The notes under the pieces: generated by a model
Seen by the model: only the letters and a program-made list of their open reading frames with translations
Told to the model about the DNA's origin: nothing
Database searches by the model: none
In this document: positions 34,290 through 43,786 of the stretch, one piece after another
How the letters are laid out: the number at the start of each line of letters is the position of its first letter
How positions within the stretch are numbered: the stretch's first letter is position 1
Position numbers and translations under genes: made by a program
Source: Sedimentisphaerales bacterium
GTDB taxonomy: Bacteria; Planctomycetota; Phycisphaerae; Sedimentisphaerales; Anaerobacaceae
Direction of reading: 5' to 3'
Assembly (NCBI GenBank): GCA_016927855.1
Contig: JAFGLV010000031.1
Coordinates: 103,263 to 167,262, forward strand
Length of the DNA stretch: 64,000 nucleotides

Positions 34290-34318
34290 GGGGGCCCAGG
34301 TGATTGCGGCCTGGGCCC
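34290..34318 (-). terminator. Probable terminator of the LamG protein gene
   Basis: GGGGCCCAGG and CCTGGGCCCC pair as a perfect 10-bp GC-rich stem with a 9-base loop, about 40 bases beyond the LamG stop on the minus strand and followed there by CTTGCTTTCT. The rest of the 34079-34359 gap shows nothing I can name. Confidence 0.6.
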
Positions 34319-34359
34319 CGTGGGACTCCCGTATGGACCAAGCGTTGTCAGATTTCCGC

Positions 34360-37284
34360 TCAGGGTGTCCCCAGTTGGACGACCTGGGCTGGGGATAGCG
34401 CTCCGTTGTAGATGCGAACTTCGTCGATCAGGCCGCTATAGAGACGATCTGTGTTCTGGGCGTTACGGCCGAGGTTGACGTTGTACGTCGCGCTGGCGAT
34501 GGAGCCGGCATGCTCGGTCGTCGCCCGTAGCGCCCCATCCACATACAGCCTCAGGTGCAGCCCGTCGTACGTGGCAGCGACGTGATGCCACTCGCCGTCG
34601 AACGAGTCGTCGATATCCGTCGTTGCCGTGTACCAGTTGTCGTCGTAGATGAAGGTTTCGATCTGGTTACTGGTGTTGTGCTTGATGGCATAGGCCTGGT
34701 CGCCCTTGGTGACGAAGGGGTTGTGCTGACCGTTGTTGGCATCAGCAGGGTTGACCCAAGCCGACAGCGTGATCGCCTCGGTGATGTTCAGGGTGGCGCC
34801 GTTACCACAATTGGCGTAGGCGTCGGTCCCGTTGAGGCTCAGCGCGCCGCCGACCTTGCCGCCCGCGGTCCAGGTCGCGCCGCCCATGAGCGTGCCGTCG
34901 TTACCGTTGCCCGAGCCATCCGTGGCGTTGCCGTCGAGGGCCCAGTAGGCCGCCAGCGTCGCTGTGGTGGCCGGACGGTTCGGATACAGGCGGATGTCGT
35001 CGAAGAGCATCATACCGCTACTGCGCGGTCCGGTGCCGCCGAAACCGAGCGTCATCGACGCGACGCGCGTCAGGTTCACCCCGAACTGCGCCAGCGGAAT
35101 GCTCCACTCGTGCCAGGCCGCGAGGGCCTGGTTGTCGGTGCTTTCCGCGTCCCCGGCGCCGTAGGTGACGGTGCCGCTGGTACCGCTCTGGTCGGTCAGG
35201 CGGACCCACATCGGCTCGGCGGGGTTGTTGGCGGGATCGCCATAGAAGTACAGCGTCAGCGTGGTCGTGGCGCCTTGCGTCCAGTCCTGGGGACTGGCGA
35301 ACGTGCGCTTGGCCTCCGAGGCGGTGGCGGTGCCACTGTTGTTGTAGGTTACCGGCACGGCCTGGGCGCCGCTGTGAACGGTGGCGGTCTCGACGTACGG
35401 CGGGTCGTTATGGCCCACCTGCGAGCCGTTGGTAGCAATCTCGTAGCCGTCGGTCCAGGTCATGAAGACCTCCTGGCCGGCATCGCCGGAGTAGCTTTCC
35501 ATGTCGTCGACGACGATGTACTGCCGGGTGGTGAAGTTCCAGACGTCGCCGGGCCAGGTCGCGATCGCCTCCGCCTCGTTGACCTCGTCGACCTTCCAGT
35601 AGTAGGTCGTGCCCAGCGCCAGCGGACCGGCGGCATAGCTGGCGACGTCGGTGGTGTCGACCAGCGCCGAGCCCTCGGCGACCGCCTGCGGATCGGTCCC
35701 GAGCGAGACCTCGTGTACCGCCGCCTCCCGGCCCGCCCGCCAGTCCAGCAGTGGATTGAGCCCGACGCCGCCGGCGCCGGAAACAGGGACAGGCTCGCGC
35801 GCGTGCGCGGGAGTGTAGTAAAACTGAACCTCGCTCAGGCCGTACTTCCCCTGCGGTGGCTGGGTGATACTGCGGTTACTGTGGATGTTGATCCGGACGG
35901 CCTGAACCGCGACGCCGCCAGAGTCGATGCTCTCTCCGGCGTAGTCCAGCGTGCCTGGCGCTTGAGCCAGCTCGAAATCGCCCAGTACCGTCCACGTCTC
36001 ACCATCGGCGCTGTATTCGATGGTAGCATCCTTGACGCCCAGGCCGATGATGGCTTCATACGGACCGTTGTAGTTCCAGACGAGCATCTCTTCCAGCTTG
36101 TAAGCTCGGTCGAAGTCGAATCGGATCCAGACGGAATCTCCCGCCTGCGCGTTGCCTAGCCACATATCCGACTCCTCCGTCGAGTGCTGCCCGTTGGTCA
36201 GGCCGGAGCCGTTGACGGCCTCCACCGGCAGCGAAGCCACCGCGGAGGTGGTGGAGGCGGTGACAGCCACCTCGGAGATGATGTAAGTGGACGGTTCGAC
36301 GGTGAAGCTCCAGGTGTTGCCTTTATACACCGTGGTGTCCGGCGCCGCGTTCGCCTCATCGACGCGCCAGTAGTAGGTCTGGCCGAATTCGAGCCGGCTG
36401 AGTGGCCCGTAGGTCGCGGCTACCTGACCTTGGCTGGCGAGTACGCCCAGGGGATCGTTGACAGTGGCATCGTTGACGTCGTCGAACGATGTCCCGAAGT
36501 AGATGTTGTGCGTCGCAGCGTATGGGCCGGGCTCCCAGCTCAGCACGACGTCACGTCGCACATCGACGGCTCCACTGGCCGGGACGGGCTTGGCCGCTTG
36601 CGTCGGAGGCGCCGGGTGCCACACCGCCTGGATCTCCTGCTCGGTCAGCGAGTGGTCGTAGATACGACAATCGTCGAGACCGCCCGCGTAGTACTTGTTG
36701 GCGTTCTGCGAATCGTATCCGAGGAAGGTGTCGGCTCCGAAGGCGTAGTTGGAGTGAGTGGCCTGGTAGCTCCTGGCCTGTTCGTTGAGGTATAGCGTTC
36801 CACTGGTGGGCGTGACGACCAACGCCACGAACGACCACTCATCGGTCGGAGCGATGAAGCCGGGGTCGAAATTCCAGGCTTGCGCGCCGCTCCAGGAATA
36901 CCGCAGCGCGTTGGCGTTGGTGATCCAGATGCCAGCCTCTCCTCCGCCCCGCGCGAAGATCACGCCGCACCAGTCCGACTGCGACGCGGCCGGTCTGATC
37001 CAGGCGGTAAGCGTTGCTCCTGCCGAGGTATTCAGGTTCATCGCCGGCACGCGCACGGTGTCATTGTCGCCATCCAGCTCGAGAGCGCCGCCGAACACGC
37101 CCGCGATCCACGAGGGACCGCCCTCGACGCTTCCGTTGAAGCCGTTGCCTGAGGAGTCGACCGCGACGGTGCCTCCGCCGTCGTCCAGCATCCACCAGCC
37201 GACGAGCGCGGCGCTGACCGGCGGCGCAAAAGCCAGACCCGCCACAAACGACACAAAAACCAGGATAGGTAGTCTCTTGCCCAT
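34360..37284 (-). CDS. Large secreted LamG / fibronectin-like / discoidin-like protein
   Basis: 974 residues with a signal peptide (ILVFVSFVAGLAFAPPVSA). Domains by eye: LamG jelly roll (about 25-225, starting LVGWWMLDDGGGT, ending DDCRIYDHSLTEQEI), a Fn3-like sandwich (about 235-325), an F5/8-type discoidin-like domain (about 335-490, SVWIRFDFDRAYKLEEM and IEYSADGETW), a second Fn3-like domain (about 495-585, TYYWKVDEVNEAE), a CBM-like beta-sandwich (about 590-765) and a second LamG (about 775-970, AAYWALDGNATDGSGNGNDGT to DEVRIYNGALSPAQV). All are binding modules, so it probably sticks to extracellular glycans or surfaces. No PEP-CTERM or autotransporter end is visible. Proteins with this layout are typical of Planctomycetota. 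AAGGAGG precedes the ATG. Confidence 0.85.
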   Translation of the reverse strand: MGKRLPILVFVSFVAGLAFAPPVSAALVGWWMLDDGGGTVAVDSSGNGFNGSVEGGPSWIAGVFGGALELDGDNDTVRVPAMNLNTSAGATLTAWIRPAASQSDWCGVIFARGGGEAGIWITNANALRYSWSGAQAWNFDPGFIAPTDEWSFVALVVTPTSGTLYLNEQARSYQATHSNYAFGADTFLGYDSQNANKYYAGGLDDCRIYDHSLTEQEIQAVWHPAPPTQAAKPVPASGAVDVRRDVVLSWEPGPYAATHNIYFGTSFDDVNDATVNDPLGVLASQGQVAATYGPLSRLEFGQTYYWRVDEANAAPDTTVYKGNTWSFTVEPSTYIISEVAVTASTTSAVASLPVEAVNGSGLTNGQHSTEESDMWLGNAQAGDSVWIRFDFDRAYKLEEMLVWNYNGPYEAIIGLGVKDATIEYSADGETWTVLGDFELAQAPGTLDYAGESIDSGGVAVQAVRINIHSNRSITQPPQGKYGLSEVQFYYTPAHAREPVPVSGAGGVGLNPLLDWRAGREAAVHEVSLGTDPQAVAEGSALVDTTDVASYAAGPLALGTTYYWKVDEVNEAEAIATWPGDVWNFTTRQYIVVDDMESYSGDAGQEVFMTWTDGYEIATNGSQVGHNDPPYVETATVHSGAQAVPVTYNNSGTATASEAKRTFASPQDWTQGATTTLTLYFYGDPANNPAEPMWVRLTDQSGTSGTVTYGAGDAESTDNQALAAWHEWSIPLAQFGVNLTRVASMTLGFGGTGPRSSGMMLFDDIRLYPNRPATTATLAAYWALDGNATDGSGNGNDGTLMGGATWTAGGKVGGALSLNGTDAYANCGNGATLNITEAITLSAWVNPADANNGQHNPFVTKGDQAYAIKHNTSNQIETFIYDDNWYTATTDIDDSFDGEWHHVAATYDGLHLRLYVDGALRATTEHAGSIASATYNVNLGRNAQNTDRLYSGLIDEVRIYNGALSPAQVVQLGTP

Positions 37285-37358
37285 AACAGTCCTCCTTCAC
37301 AGAAACCTGCTCGGTTGTATCCCGATCGGACCGAGGCGGCCCGTCTTAAGATCGGACG

Positions 37359-37387
37359 ATTATGAGGTTTGCTCCTCCATCGAGCAA
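37359..37387 (-). promoter_or_regulatory. Putative promoter of the LamG protein gene
   Basis: On the minus strand TTGCTC (37387-37382), a 17-bp spacer and CATAAT (37364-37359); the -10 matches five of six bases. It lies about 75 bases upstream of the start. Confidence 0.35.
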
Positions 37388-37451
37388 TCCGGGATTCCAT
37401 TATACCACCTGCCCTTGCCGGCGACAAAGGCGAATTCTTGCGGCAGCGCGT

Positions 37452-38606
37452 TCAGCGGCGAGCGAACAAGTTGCCCGGCAGGTGCCTGATAAGACCCTTG
37501 AGGCGGAGGGAGACCAGCGCCGCGTGGACGGCGCCTGCCGGCAGGGAGGTCTCGGCGATGACCTCGTCGCTGTGCGCCGGCTCGGCGCCCAGATTCTCAT
37601 AGACCTGCCTCTCGTGACCTTTCAGATCGACGCGGTTCGCCTCGAACAAAGGCGCCTCGGCCTTCTCGGCAGCCTCCCTCGCGGCGCGCGTCGTATGGTC
37701 CTTGAGCTGGTCGCCGACGTAGCCGAGAGCCTCCATGACATCCTCGACCGCCTCGACCAGCCTGGCGCCTTGCTTGATGAGTTGATGGGGGCCTTGGCTG
37801 AGCGGGGAATCGACCTTGCCCGGCACGGCCATGACCTCGCGATTGCTCTCCAGCGCGGTGTGAGCGGTAATCAAAGCGCCGCTGCGCAGGCCCGCCTCGA
37901 TGACGAGCGTGCCGAGCGAGAGCCCAGCGATGATCCGGTTACGCGGCGGGAAGTTCTCCCGCAGGGGCTCGTACCGCAAGGGAAGCTCGGAGATGCAGGC
38001 GCCGTTGTGAGTTATGAGCTCGAACAGCTTGCCGTTCTCCGGGGGGAAGATATGGGCCAGGCCGCAGCCTTGCACGGCGATGGTGCGGCCCCCAGCCGCC
38101 AGGGCGCCCTGGTGGGCGGCGGTGTCGATCCCGCGCGCCAGGCCCGAAACGATCGTGAATCCCGATGCGGCCAGAAGGTGTGCCAGACGCGACGCCTGTT
38201 CCTGACCGTAGATGCTACAGTGTCGCGATCCGACGATGGCCACCGAGAGCGTGTCCCGAGAGTCCAGGGTTCCCCTGACGTACAGCACCGGAGGCGGGTC
38301 GTATATCTGCTTGAGCAGGGTCGGGTAGCGCGGGTCTTGGAGGTGAAGCAGCCAGACGCCGAGCTTCTCAGCCAGCTCCAGTTCCGCAGCCGCGTCGAAG
38401 GTGTCGCGCGTTGCGGCGATCCGCTCGGCGGTCTTGAACCCGATCCCATCGACCTTGGTCAGTTCGCTGACCGATGCACCGAGAGCCGCATCGACCGAAC
38501 CGAATCGCTTGAGGATCCTGCCGAACGCGACCGGCCCGACGCCGTCCGCTCGGATCAACTTGAGCCATTTGCCGATATCTGGTGAGTTCTCAGGGACTTG
38601 CGCCAT
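37452..38606 (-). CDS. dprA: DNA-processing protein DprA
   Basis: 384 residues from the ATG at 38606, which has GAAGGAG 4 bases upstream. DprA loads RecA onto incoming single-stranded DNA during natural transformation. An N-terminal helix-hairpin-helix/SAM-like part (about 1-80, GFKTAERIAAT) precedes the Rossmann-like core with VAIVGSRHCSIYG, VSGLARGIDTAAHQGAL, FPPRNRIIAGLS and GTLVIEAGLRSGALITA. A winged-helix DML1-like tail ends the protein (about 320-384). An upstream in-frame start lacks a ribosome site. No other competence genes are nearby, though a pseudopilin-like gene lies at 59-60 kb. Confidence 0.93.
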   Translation of the reverse strand: MAQVPENSPDIGKWLKLIRADGVGPVAFGRILKRFGSVDAALGASVSELTKVDGIGFKTAERIAATRDTFDAAAELELAEKLGVWLLHLQDPRYPTLLKQIYDPPPVLYVRGTLDSRDTLSVAIVGSRHCSIYGQEQASRLAHLLAASGFTIVSGLARGIDTAAHQGALAAGGRTIAVQGCGLAHIFPPENGKLFELITHNGACISELPLRYEPLRENFPPRNRIIAGLSLGTLVIEAGLRSGALITAHTALESNREVMAVPGKVDSPLSQGPHQLIKQGARLVEAVEDVMEALGYVGDQLKDHTTRAAREAAEKAEAPLFEANRVDLKGHERQVYENLGAEPAHSDEVIAETSLPAGAVHAALVSLRLKGLIRHLPGNLFARR

Positions 38607-38796
38607 TGCTCTCCTTCCGCCGTCTCTTGGTCTACAAGCCCAGTCTACCTGTTGCTCCACGCCGATTCAAGCCTAATCCGGGCCGGCGGCGGCGATTTGG
38701 ACTGCCTGGGTTCGTTTGCCATACTTTATTGGGGCGCTGGCTATGAGGGTGCGCTTGTCGCGACCTGTGGGTTCAGACGCCGGACAGGAGACGATC

Positions 38797-38970
38797 ATGA
38801 AGATGTGCAAACCAAATACGTTCAAGTACCTCGCGATCGGCTTCGCCTGCGTGGTGATCGCGATGGCGATCCTCCGCGCCGCCAACGCGCTCGACCAGGC
38901 GCCCGCGGTAGCCGGAGCCATCCTCTTGTCACTCCTCGTTGCCTCTGCGGAGGAGACGAGCAAGGCATAG
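38797..38970 (+). CDS. Small single-pass membrane protein
   Basis: 57 residues starting MKMCKPNTFKYLAIGF, with one hydrophobic helix (about 11-28), a second weaker apolar stretch (about 38-50) and an acidic tail. AGGAGA lies 5-6 bases before the ATG. It occupies the gap between the divergently placed dprA start and the helicase gene's end. No family was recognised. Confidence 0.45.
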   Translation: MKMCKPNTFKYLAIGFACVVIAMAILRAANALDQAPAVAGAILLSLLVASAEETSKA

Positions 38971-39022
38971 CGCGAGCGCCAACATGTGAGCGCGGGCCAG
39001 CGGCATCGAGAAGAGACCCTCG

Positions 39023-40414
39023 CTACTCCTGCAGGGCCTGGGCTTGAACATTCGATGACGCAGGTCCGTCGTAGCGTCTGGCTCTGGCGTAGTATTGAAC
39101 GACCGCCGGGTCGTGGAAGGCGCTGAGACCGTGCGCGTTACGCAGGCGGATGCCGTTGAAAGTCCGCGCGCGGCTCAAGGCGACATAGACGTGACCCGGC
39201 ACGAAGTTGACGCGCGAGCCGTCCACGTTGACCACGTCCAATGTCATCCCTTGCGATTTGTGCACGGTCAGCCCATACGCAGGCACGAGGGGATACTGCA
39301 CGACGGCGTACTTGATCGCCTCCTCCTTCTTGGAGGCGTCCCAGACGCGCTCCTGGAACTCGAAAGGACAGACGCGCACCAGTCCCACGCTTTGGCGGTC
39401 GAAGCGCACCTCGACCCAGCGAGGCAGTTCGGTCCCGCCCTCGGACTCTCCCGATATGTCGGTGATGGTCCCGAGGTCGCCATTGACCAAGCCCTCGTGG
39501 TTCTGGATGCACAGGACGCGCATACCTCGCTTGAACTCCAGGCGGGCCTTGGCGCGCGTGTAGGTCTCCAGCCACTTGATCACCGGCTCGGTCTCGCCGA
39601 TCTTGACGCAGCAGACGCTATAAGTGGACCGCGCGCCGATGGCGTCGATGCAGCGCCGGTTGTAGGCGTCGGCTTGGCGGTTGGTGCCGAAGAGCACCGG
39701 GTAGTTCGGATCGAAATCGTCTACGGCGCGGGCCAGCACCGCCTCCTCGACCCGGCCGTTCCGCAGCGACTTGAGAAACTCGATGAACTCGGGCTCCGCC
39801 TGGCGCAGGACCACCTGCAGGTCGATCAGCTTGAAAGCCGCAAACGGCGGGCTGTCGAACGCAAAGTCAGGCTTGCCTTCTTCGTTCTTCAGCACAGGCG
39901 GCAACTGAAAGAAATCGCCGACCACGAGCAGGCCGGTGCCGGGTGAGACTCGGTTGAGGAACCGGTCAAACGTGACCCTATCGACCATGCTGATCTCGTC
40001 GACGACCACGACCGACGCCTTTTCGAGCTTACGCCGACCTTTGCTGATCCGCCGGCTCGGGTCGGGCATCTCCACGATGGGCAGAAAGGCCGCCGAGTGC
40101 AGGGTTGTCGGTCCTTTGACGTAGCGCGAGTTGTGCAGGCCGGTCTCATCGCGTAGTTGGCAGGCCGCCAGGCCCGTCGAAGCGGTCAGAACGATCTCCT
40201 CGTGCCTGCGTCCGACGGCCTCGGCGATCTTGCGAACCAGGGTCGTTTTGCCGGTCCCGGCGCCGCCGGAAAGGAACAGGCGCTCCCCGGCCAGGAGGCT
40301 CCCGACGACGTCGGTCAGCACCTGCGGGTCTCGCGCGTCGGTGTAGGTGCACCGCGCGACGGGATCGCCCGCCTGCGCTGCGGCCTGATCGAGTCTCTTG
40401 GCCAATCTGCTCAA
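39023..40414 (-). CDS. PIF1/RecD2-like SF1B DNA helicase
   Basis: 463 residues from a TTG at 40414 with GGAGG 9 bases upstream. Motifs of the family: Walker A LSGGAGTGKTT (48-58), Walker B VVVVDEISMVD, VGDFFQLPPV (motif III), FGTNRQADAYN (motif IV-like), TVHKSQGMTLD (motif V) and VYVALSRAR (motif VI). Such 5'-3' helicases unwind DNA ends, forks or G-quadruplexes. The open frame runs on upstream to 40567, but that stretch is the translation of an intergenic palindrome (PCACPGQPQGVAPT), so it is excluded. An ATG near 40498 is the main alternative start. It stands alone. Confidence 0.85.
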   Translation of the reverse strand: MSRLAKRLDQAAAQAGDPVARCTYTDARDPQVLTDVVGSLLAGERLFLSGGAGTGKTTLVRKIAEAVGRRHEEIVLTASTGLAACQLRDETGLHNSRYVKGPTTLHSAAFLPIVEMPDPSRRISKGRRKLEKASVVVVDEISMVDRVTFDRFLNRVSPGTGLLVVGDFFQLPPVLKNEEGKPDFAFDSPPFAAFKLIDLQVVLRQAEPEFIEFLKSLRNGRVEEAVLARAVDDFDPNYPVLFGTNRQADAYNRRCIDAIGARSTYSVCCVKIGETEPVIKWLETYTRAKARLEFKRGMRVLCIQNHEGLVNGDLGTITDISGESEGGTELPRWVEVRFDRQSVGLVRVCPFEFQERVWDASKKEEAIKYAVVQYPLVPAYGLTVHKSQGMTLDVVNVDGSRVNFVPGHVYVALSRARTFNGIRLRNAHGLSAFHDPAVVQYYARARRYDGPASSNVQAQALQE

Positions 40415-40505
40415 AACGGAGATTCCTCCAACCGGCGTCCATGCCTTCCCAGACTTAGAGTCCCTGACAGAACGATCTGCGTATGACGGCAGCGGCATGG
40501 ACGTT

Positions 40506-40558
40506 GTAGGGGCAACCCCCTGTGGTTGCCCTGGGCACGCACAGGGGCCTGCCCCTAC
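40506..40558. repeat. Palindromic repeat, family B
   Basis: GTAGGGGCAACCCCCTGTGG begins the element and CAGGGGCCTGCCCCTAC ends it, with GTAGGGGC and GCCCCTAC as outer arms. Copies at 44540-44618, 46234-46286 and 52557-52610 (reverse orientation). Confidence 0.75.
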
Positions 40559-40659
40559 ACAGCACATCGGTCATTCCGCTAGACGTTCCTGCATGCTGTC
40601 AGTCTAAACTCGACCGGCGACCAACACAAGGCCCTCGGCGGGGACTTTTCCGGGAATAC

Positions 40660-40688
40660 TTGCACGCACGTCTCTCAGAGCATACGAT
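40660..40688 (+). promoter_or_regulatory. Putative promoter of the TRAP transporter operon
   Basis: TTGCAC (40660-40665), a 17-bp spacer and TACGAT (40683-40688), matching three and four consensus bases. It would leave a leader of about 95 bases before dctP. Confidence 0.3.
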
Positions 40689-40787
40689 ACGGCCTGGTTA
40701 CTGGCCTGCGACATAGAAAACTGAACGCGGCGGAAGCCAGGGAGGCTGCTGCCGATTCCATGACACCGGTTAGTGGGAGGTCGCACA

Positions 40788-41828
40788 ATGAGATGGTGGA
40801 GCCTAAGTAGTGCAGTTGTCACGTGTATGGTCCTGCTGGTAGGCCTGTCAAGCTGTGGCAAGCCTTCCGACGAAGCGAAAGTGACCGAGCTGTCGTACAG
40901 CGTGTTCTTTCCGCCCGCCCATATTCAGTGCCAGACGGCGCAGGCCTGGGCCGATGAAATCGGCAAGCGGACCAACGGCAAGGTCAAGATCAACGTCCAC
41001 GCCGCCGGCACGCTGACCAAGGCCGAGCAGTGCTACGAAGGGGTCGTCAACGGCGTCTCGGACCTCGGCATGAGCTGCTTCGCCTATACGCGCGGTCGCT
41101 TCCCGCTGCTGGAGGGGCTCGACCTGCCACTGGGCTATCCGAATGGTAAGGTCGCGACCCGCGTTGCGACGGAGATGGTCCGCAAGTACCAGCCGAAGGA
41201 AGTCTCCGACGTGCACGTGCTGTACGTCCACGCTCATGGGCCTGGCATCCTCGCCTCGCGCAAACCTGTCCACAAGCTGGAGGACCTGGCCAGCCTGAAG
41301 GTGCGCGCGACGGGACTGTCGTCGAAGATCGTCGAGAGCCTGGGCGCCACGCCGGTCGCGATGGGCCAGCCGGACACGTACGAGGCGCTGCAGAAGGGTG
41401 TCGTGGACGCGACGTTCTGTCCCATCGAGACCCTCAAAGGCTGGAAGCAGGGTGAGGTCATCGACTATGTGACAGAGACCTCCGTCATTGGTTATACAAC
41501 CGCCATGTTCGTGGTGATGAACCAGGGCGTGTGGGACCGGCTTGGGCCTGAGCTCCAAAAGGTCTTCACCGACGTGAGCAACGAGTGGGTGGACAAGCAC
41601 GGCCAGGCTTGGGACCAGGCCGACAGGGACGGCTTAGCTTTCGTCAAGGAACTGCAGAAGGAGATTATCACCCTGCCGGCCGACGAGCAGCAGCGGTGGC
41701 AGACGGCGGTCCAGCCTATCCTCAATGCGTATGTGACCGCGGCGACAGAGAAAGGACTGCCGGGCCAGCAGTTCCTCGCCGACCTCCAGGCCATGATCCA
41801 GCAGCAAGCGGCGGGAACGACGCGCTAA
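40788..41828 (+). CDS. dctP: TRAP transporter substrate-binding lipoprotein
   Basis: 346 residues with a lipoprotein signal (LVGLSSCGK, Cys about 22), so it is anchored outside the membrane. The fold is the DctP family: [24 protein letters not shown], the ligand-binding-arginine region [22 protein letters not shown], and [18 protein letters not shown]. Proteins of this group bind small carboxylates and related compounds; this one's ligand is unknown. The ATG at 40788 has GGGAGG 7 bases upstream. It is directly followed by dctQ, whose ATG touches its stop codon. Confidence 0.9.
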   Translation: MRWWSLSSAVVTCMVLLVGLSSCGKPSDEAKVTELSYSVFFPPAHIQCQTAQAWADEIGKRTNGKVKINVHAAGTLTKAEQCYEGVVNGVSDLGMSCFAYTRGRFPLLEGLDLPLGYPNGKVATRVATEMVRKYQPKEVSDVHVLYVHAHGPGILASRKPVHKLEDLASLKVRATGLSSKIVESLGATPVAMGQPDTYEALQKGVVDATFCPIETLKGWKQGEVIDYVTETSVIGYTTAMFVVMNQGVWDRLGPELQKVFTDVSNEWVDKHGQAWDQADRDGLAFVKELQKEIITLPADEQQRWQTAVQPILNAYVTAATEKGLPGQQFLADLQAMIQQQAAGTTR

Positions 41829-42362
41829 ATGACGCCACCGGCCGAGACCAAGACAGGGTTCGAGAAGATCTGTGCGCTGTATGAGTGGCTGCTGCGCCTC
41901 GTCGTACACATTCTCGTGGTCGTTTCGGGTCTCAGCGTCCTGACGATTATGCTCGTTACCTGTGCCGACGTGATCCTGCGGTTGAAATGGATCAACCGAC
42001 CGTTCGTCGGCGCCTATGACATCGTCAAGATCGCCGGGGCGCTGAGCCTGGCCGCGGCGCTGCCCTATACCACCGCGGTCAAGGGGCACGTCGCCATCGA
42101 GTACTTCTTTCAGAAATTCAACCGTCGCGGCCGGCTCGTGCTCGATACCGTCGTGCGCCTGCTGGGCATGGCGCTGTTCGCTTTCCTCGCCTGGCGCAGC
42201 GTCCTCTACGGCCTGGCCTTCCATCGCAACACGCAAGTCAGCCTGACGCTCGAACTGCCCATCTTCTGGGTCCCCTGGGTCATGGCCTTCTGCTGCGCCA
42301 TGGTCGTGCTGGTCATCGGCTATAACCTCGTTCATCCGGGCCGGGAGATGATCAAGCCATGA
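41829..42362 (+). CDS. dctQ: TRAP transporter small membrane subunit
   Basis: 177 residues with four hydrophobic helices, the normal form of DctQ. The motif DIVKIAGALSLAAALPYTTAVKGHVAIEYF and GVDVxLR-like start of helix 1 to 2 are typical. It joins the substrate-binding protein and the large permease in a Na+-driven importer. The start codon follows the dctP stop without a gap, and its stop overlaps the dctM start (ATGA). Confidence 0.9.
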   Translation: MTPPAETKTGFEKICALYEWLLRLVVHILVVVSGLSVLTIMLVTCADVILRLKWINRPFVGAYDIVKIAGALSLAAALPYTTAVKGHVAIEYFFQKFNRRGRLVLDTVVRLLGMALFAFLAWRSVLYGLAFHRNTQVSLTLELPIFWVPWVMAFCCAMVVLVIGYNLVHPGREMIKP

Positions 42363-43660
42363 CCGACATCCAGATCGGCATCCTCGGTTGCGTTGCGCTG
42401 CTCGTGCTCCTGGCGGCCAGCATGCCGGTGGCGTTCGCGATGGCCATCGTCGGGTTCGTGGGCTTCGCGCTGGTCCGCACGCCGCAGGCCGCGATGAGCA
42501 TGATCACGATGGACCTGTACGACACGTTCTCGTCGTACAGCCTGACGGTCATCCCGCTGTTCGTGCTCATGGGCCAGGTGGCCTTTCACGCCGGGATCAG
42601 CCGGCGCCTGTTCAAGGCCGCCTACCACTGGCTTGGCGCCATGCCGGGTGGCCTGGCGATGGCGACCGTCGGCGCCTGCACCGCCTTCGGCGCCATCTGT
42701 GGCTCGGGTCCCGCTACCGCCGCGACTATGGCGTCGGTGGCACTGCCCGAGATGAAACGGTACAAATACAGCATGGAGCTTGGCTGCGGCGCCGTCGCGG
42801 CCGGCGGCAGTCTCGGCATGCTCATCCCGCCCAGCGTCGTCTTCATCGTCTACGCCATCATGACCGAGCAGTCGGTGGGCAAGCTGTTCATCGCCGGGAT
42901 CGTGCCGGGCCTGCTCATCGCTTTCTTGTTCTGCCTGACGATCTACCTGAGCTGCAAGCGACGTCCTCACCTGGGCCCGGCCGCGCCGCCTTCGGCCTGG
43001 AGCACCAAGTTCGCCTCCCTGACCGGCGTGATCGAGACGCTCGTGCTCTTCGTCGTCGTCATCGGCGGCATGTTCAAAGGCTTCTTCACCCCCACCGAAG
43101 CCGCGGCCATCGGCGCGGCCGGTACGCTCGTGATCGCGCTGGTCAAGCGCCAGTTGAAGGTCAAGACGCTCATCCGCTCGCTGCAGGAAACGGTCCGCAC
43201 CTCGTGCATGGTCATGATCATCGTCACCGGCGCCGTTATCTTCGGTCATTTCCTGGCGGTCACGCAGATTCCGAACGAGCTGGCCGCGGCGCTGGCGGCT
43301 TTGCCTCTGCCTGGCTGGATCATCGTCGCGCTGGTGATCCTGTTCTACCTGGTCGCCGGCTGCTTCGTCGACGCGCTGGGCCTGATCCTCCTGACGATCC
43401 CGATCTTCTATCCGGTTGTGATGGAGCTCGGCTACGATCCGATCTGGTTCGGCGTCATCATCGTCGTCGTCACGCAGATGGGCGTGATCTCCCCGCCGGT
43501 GGGCGTCTGCGTCTACGTCGTCAGCGGCATCGAGCGCGACGTCCCCTTGCAGACGATCTTTCGCGGCGCGTTGCCGTTCCTGGCGGCCCTGGTCGTCGCG
43601 GCCGCCCTGTTGATCCTGTTCCCCTGGCTATGCCTGTTTCTGCCCGATATGGTGCAATAG
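42359..43660 (+). CDS. dctM: TRAP transporter large permease subunit
   Basis: 433 residues with about 12 hydrophobic segments. DctM-family features include PLFVLMGQVAFHAGIS, GSGPATAATMASVALPEM, GGSLGMLIPPSVVFIVYA, GFFTPTEAAAIGA and QMGVISPPVGVCVYVV. It forms the transport channel of the Na+-coupled TRAP importer with DctP and DctQ. Translation is coupled to dctQ by an ATGA overlap. A family A palindrome follows, then a UspA gene. Confidence 0.93.
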   Translation: MTDIQIGILGCVALLVLLAASMPVAFAMAIVGFVGFALVRTPQAAMSMITMDLYDTFSSYSLTVIPLFVLMGQVAFHAGISRRLFKAAYHWLGAMPGGLAMATVGACTAFGAICGSGPATAATMASVALPEMKRYKYSMELGCGAVAAGGSLGMLIPPSVVFIVYAIMTEQSVGKLFIAGIVPGLLIAFLFCLTIYLSCKRRPHLGPAAPPSAWSTKFASLTGVIETLVLFVVVIGGMFKGFFTPTEAAAIGAAGTLVIALVKRQLKVKTLIRSLQETVRTSCMVMIIVTGAVIFGHFLAVTQIPNELAAALAALPLPGWIIVALVILFYLVAGCFVDALGLILLTIPIFYPVVMELGYDPIWFGVIIVVVTQMGVISPPVGVCVYVVSGIERDVPLQTIFRGALPFLAALVVAAALLILFPWLCLFLPDMVQ

Positions 43661-43673
43661 CGTTGGAGCGGAG

Positions 43674-43758
43674 GTAGGGGCGAATAATCATTCGCCCTCA
43701 TGCGCCGGTCGTGCTTGGTGTATTCGCTGGAAAAGGGCGAATGATTATTCGCCCCTAC
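43674..43758. repeat. Palindromic repeat, family A (paired arms)
   Basis: GTAGGGGCGAATAATCATTC and its inverse ending GCCCCTAC enclose a loop of about 35 bases, directly after dctM and before the UspA gene. It may act as a transcript-end stem. Confidence 0.75.
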
Positions 43759-43786
43759 AAATCTACCCCTTGGAGGCGATAGAACA

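Noticed and set aside
34555..36159. 534-codon plus-strand frame opposite the LamG protein
   Set aside because: Val/Gly/Arg-rich shadow of a well-formed secreted protein; no ribosome site or motif.
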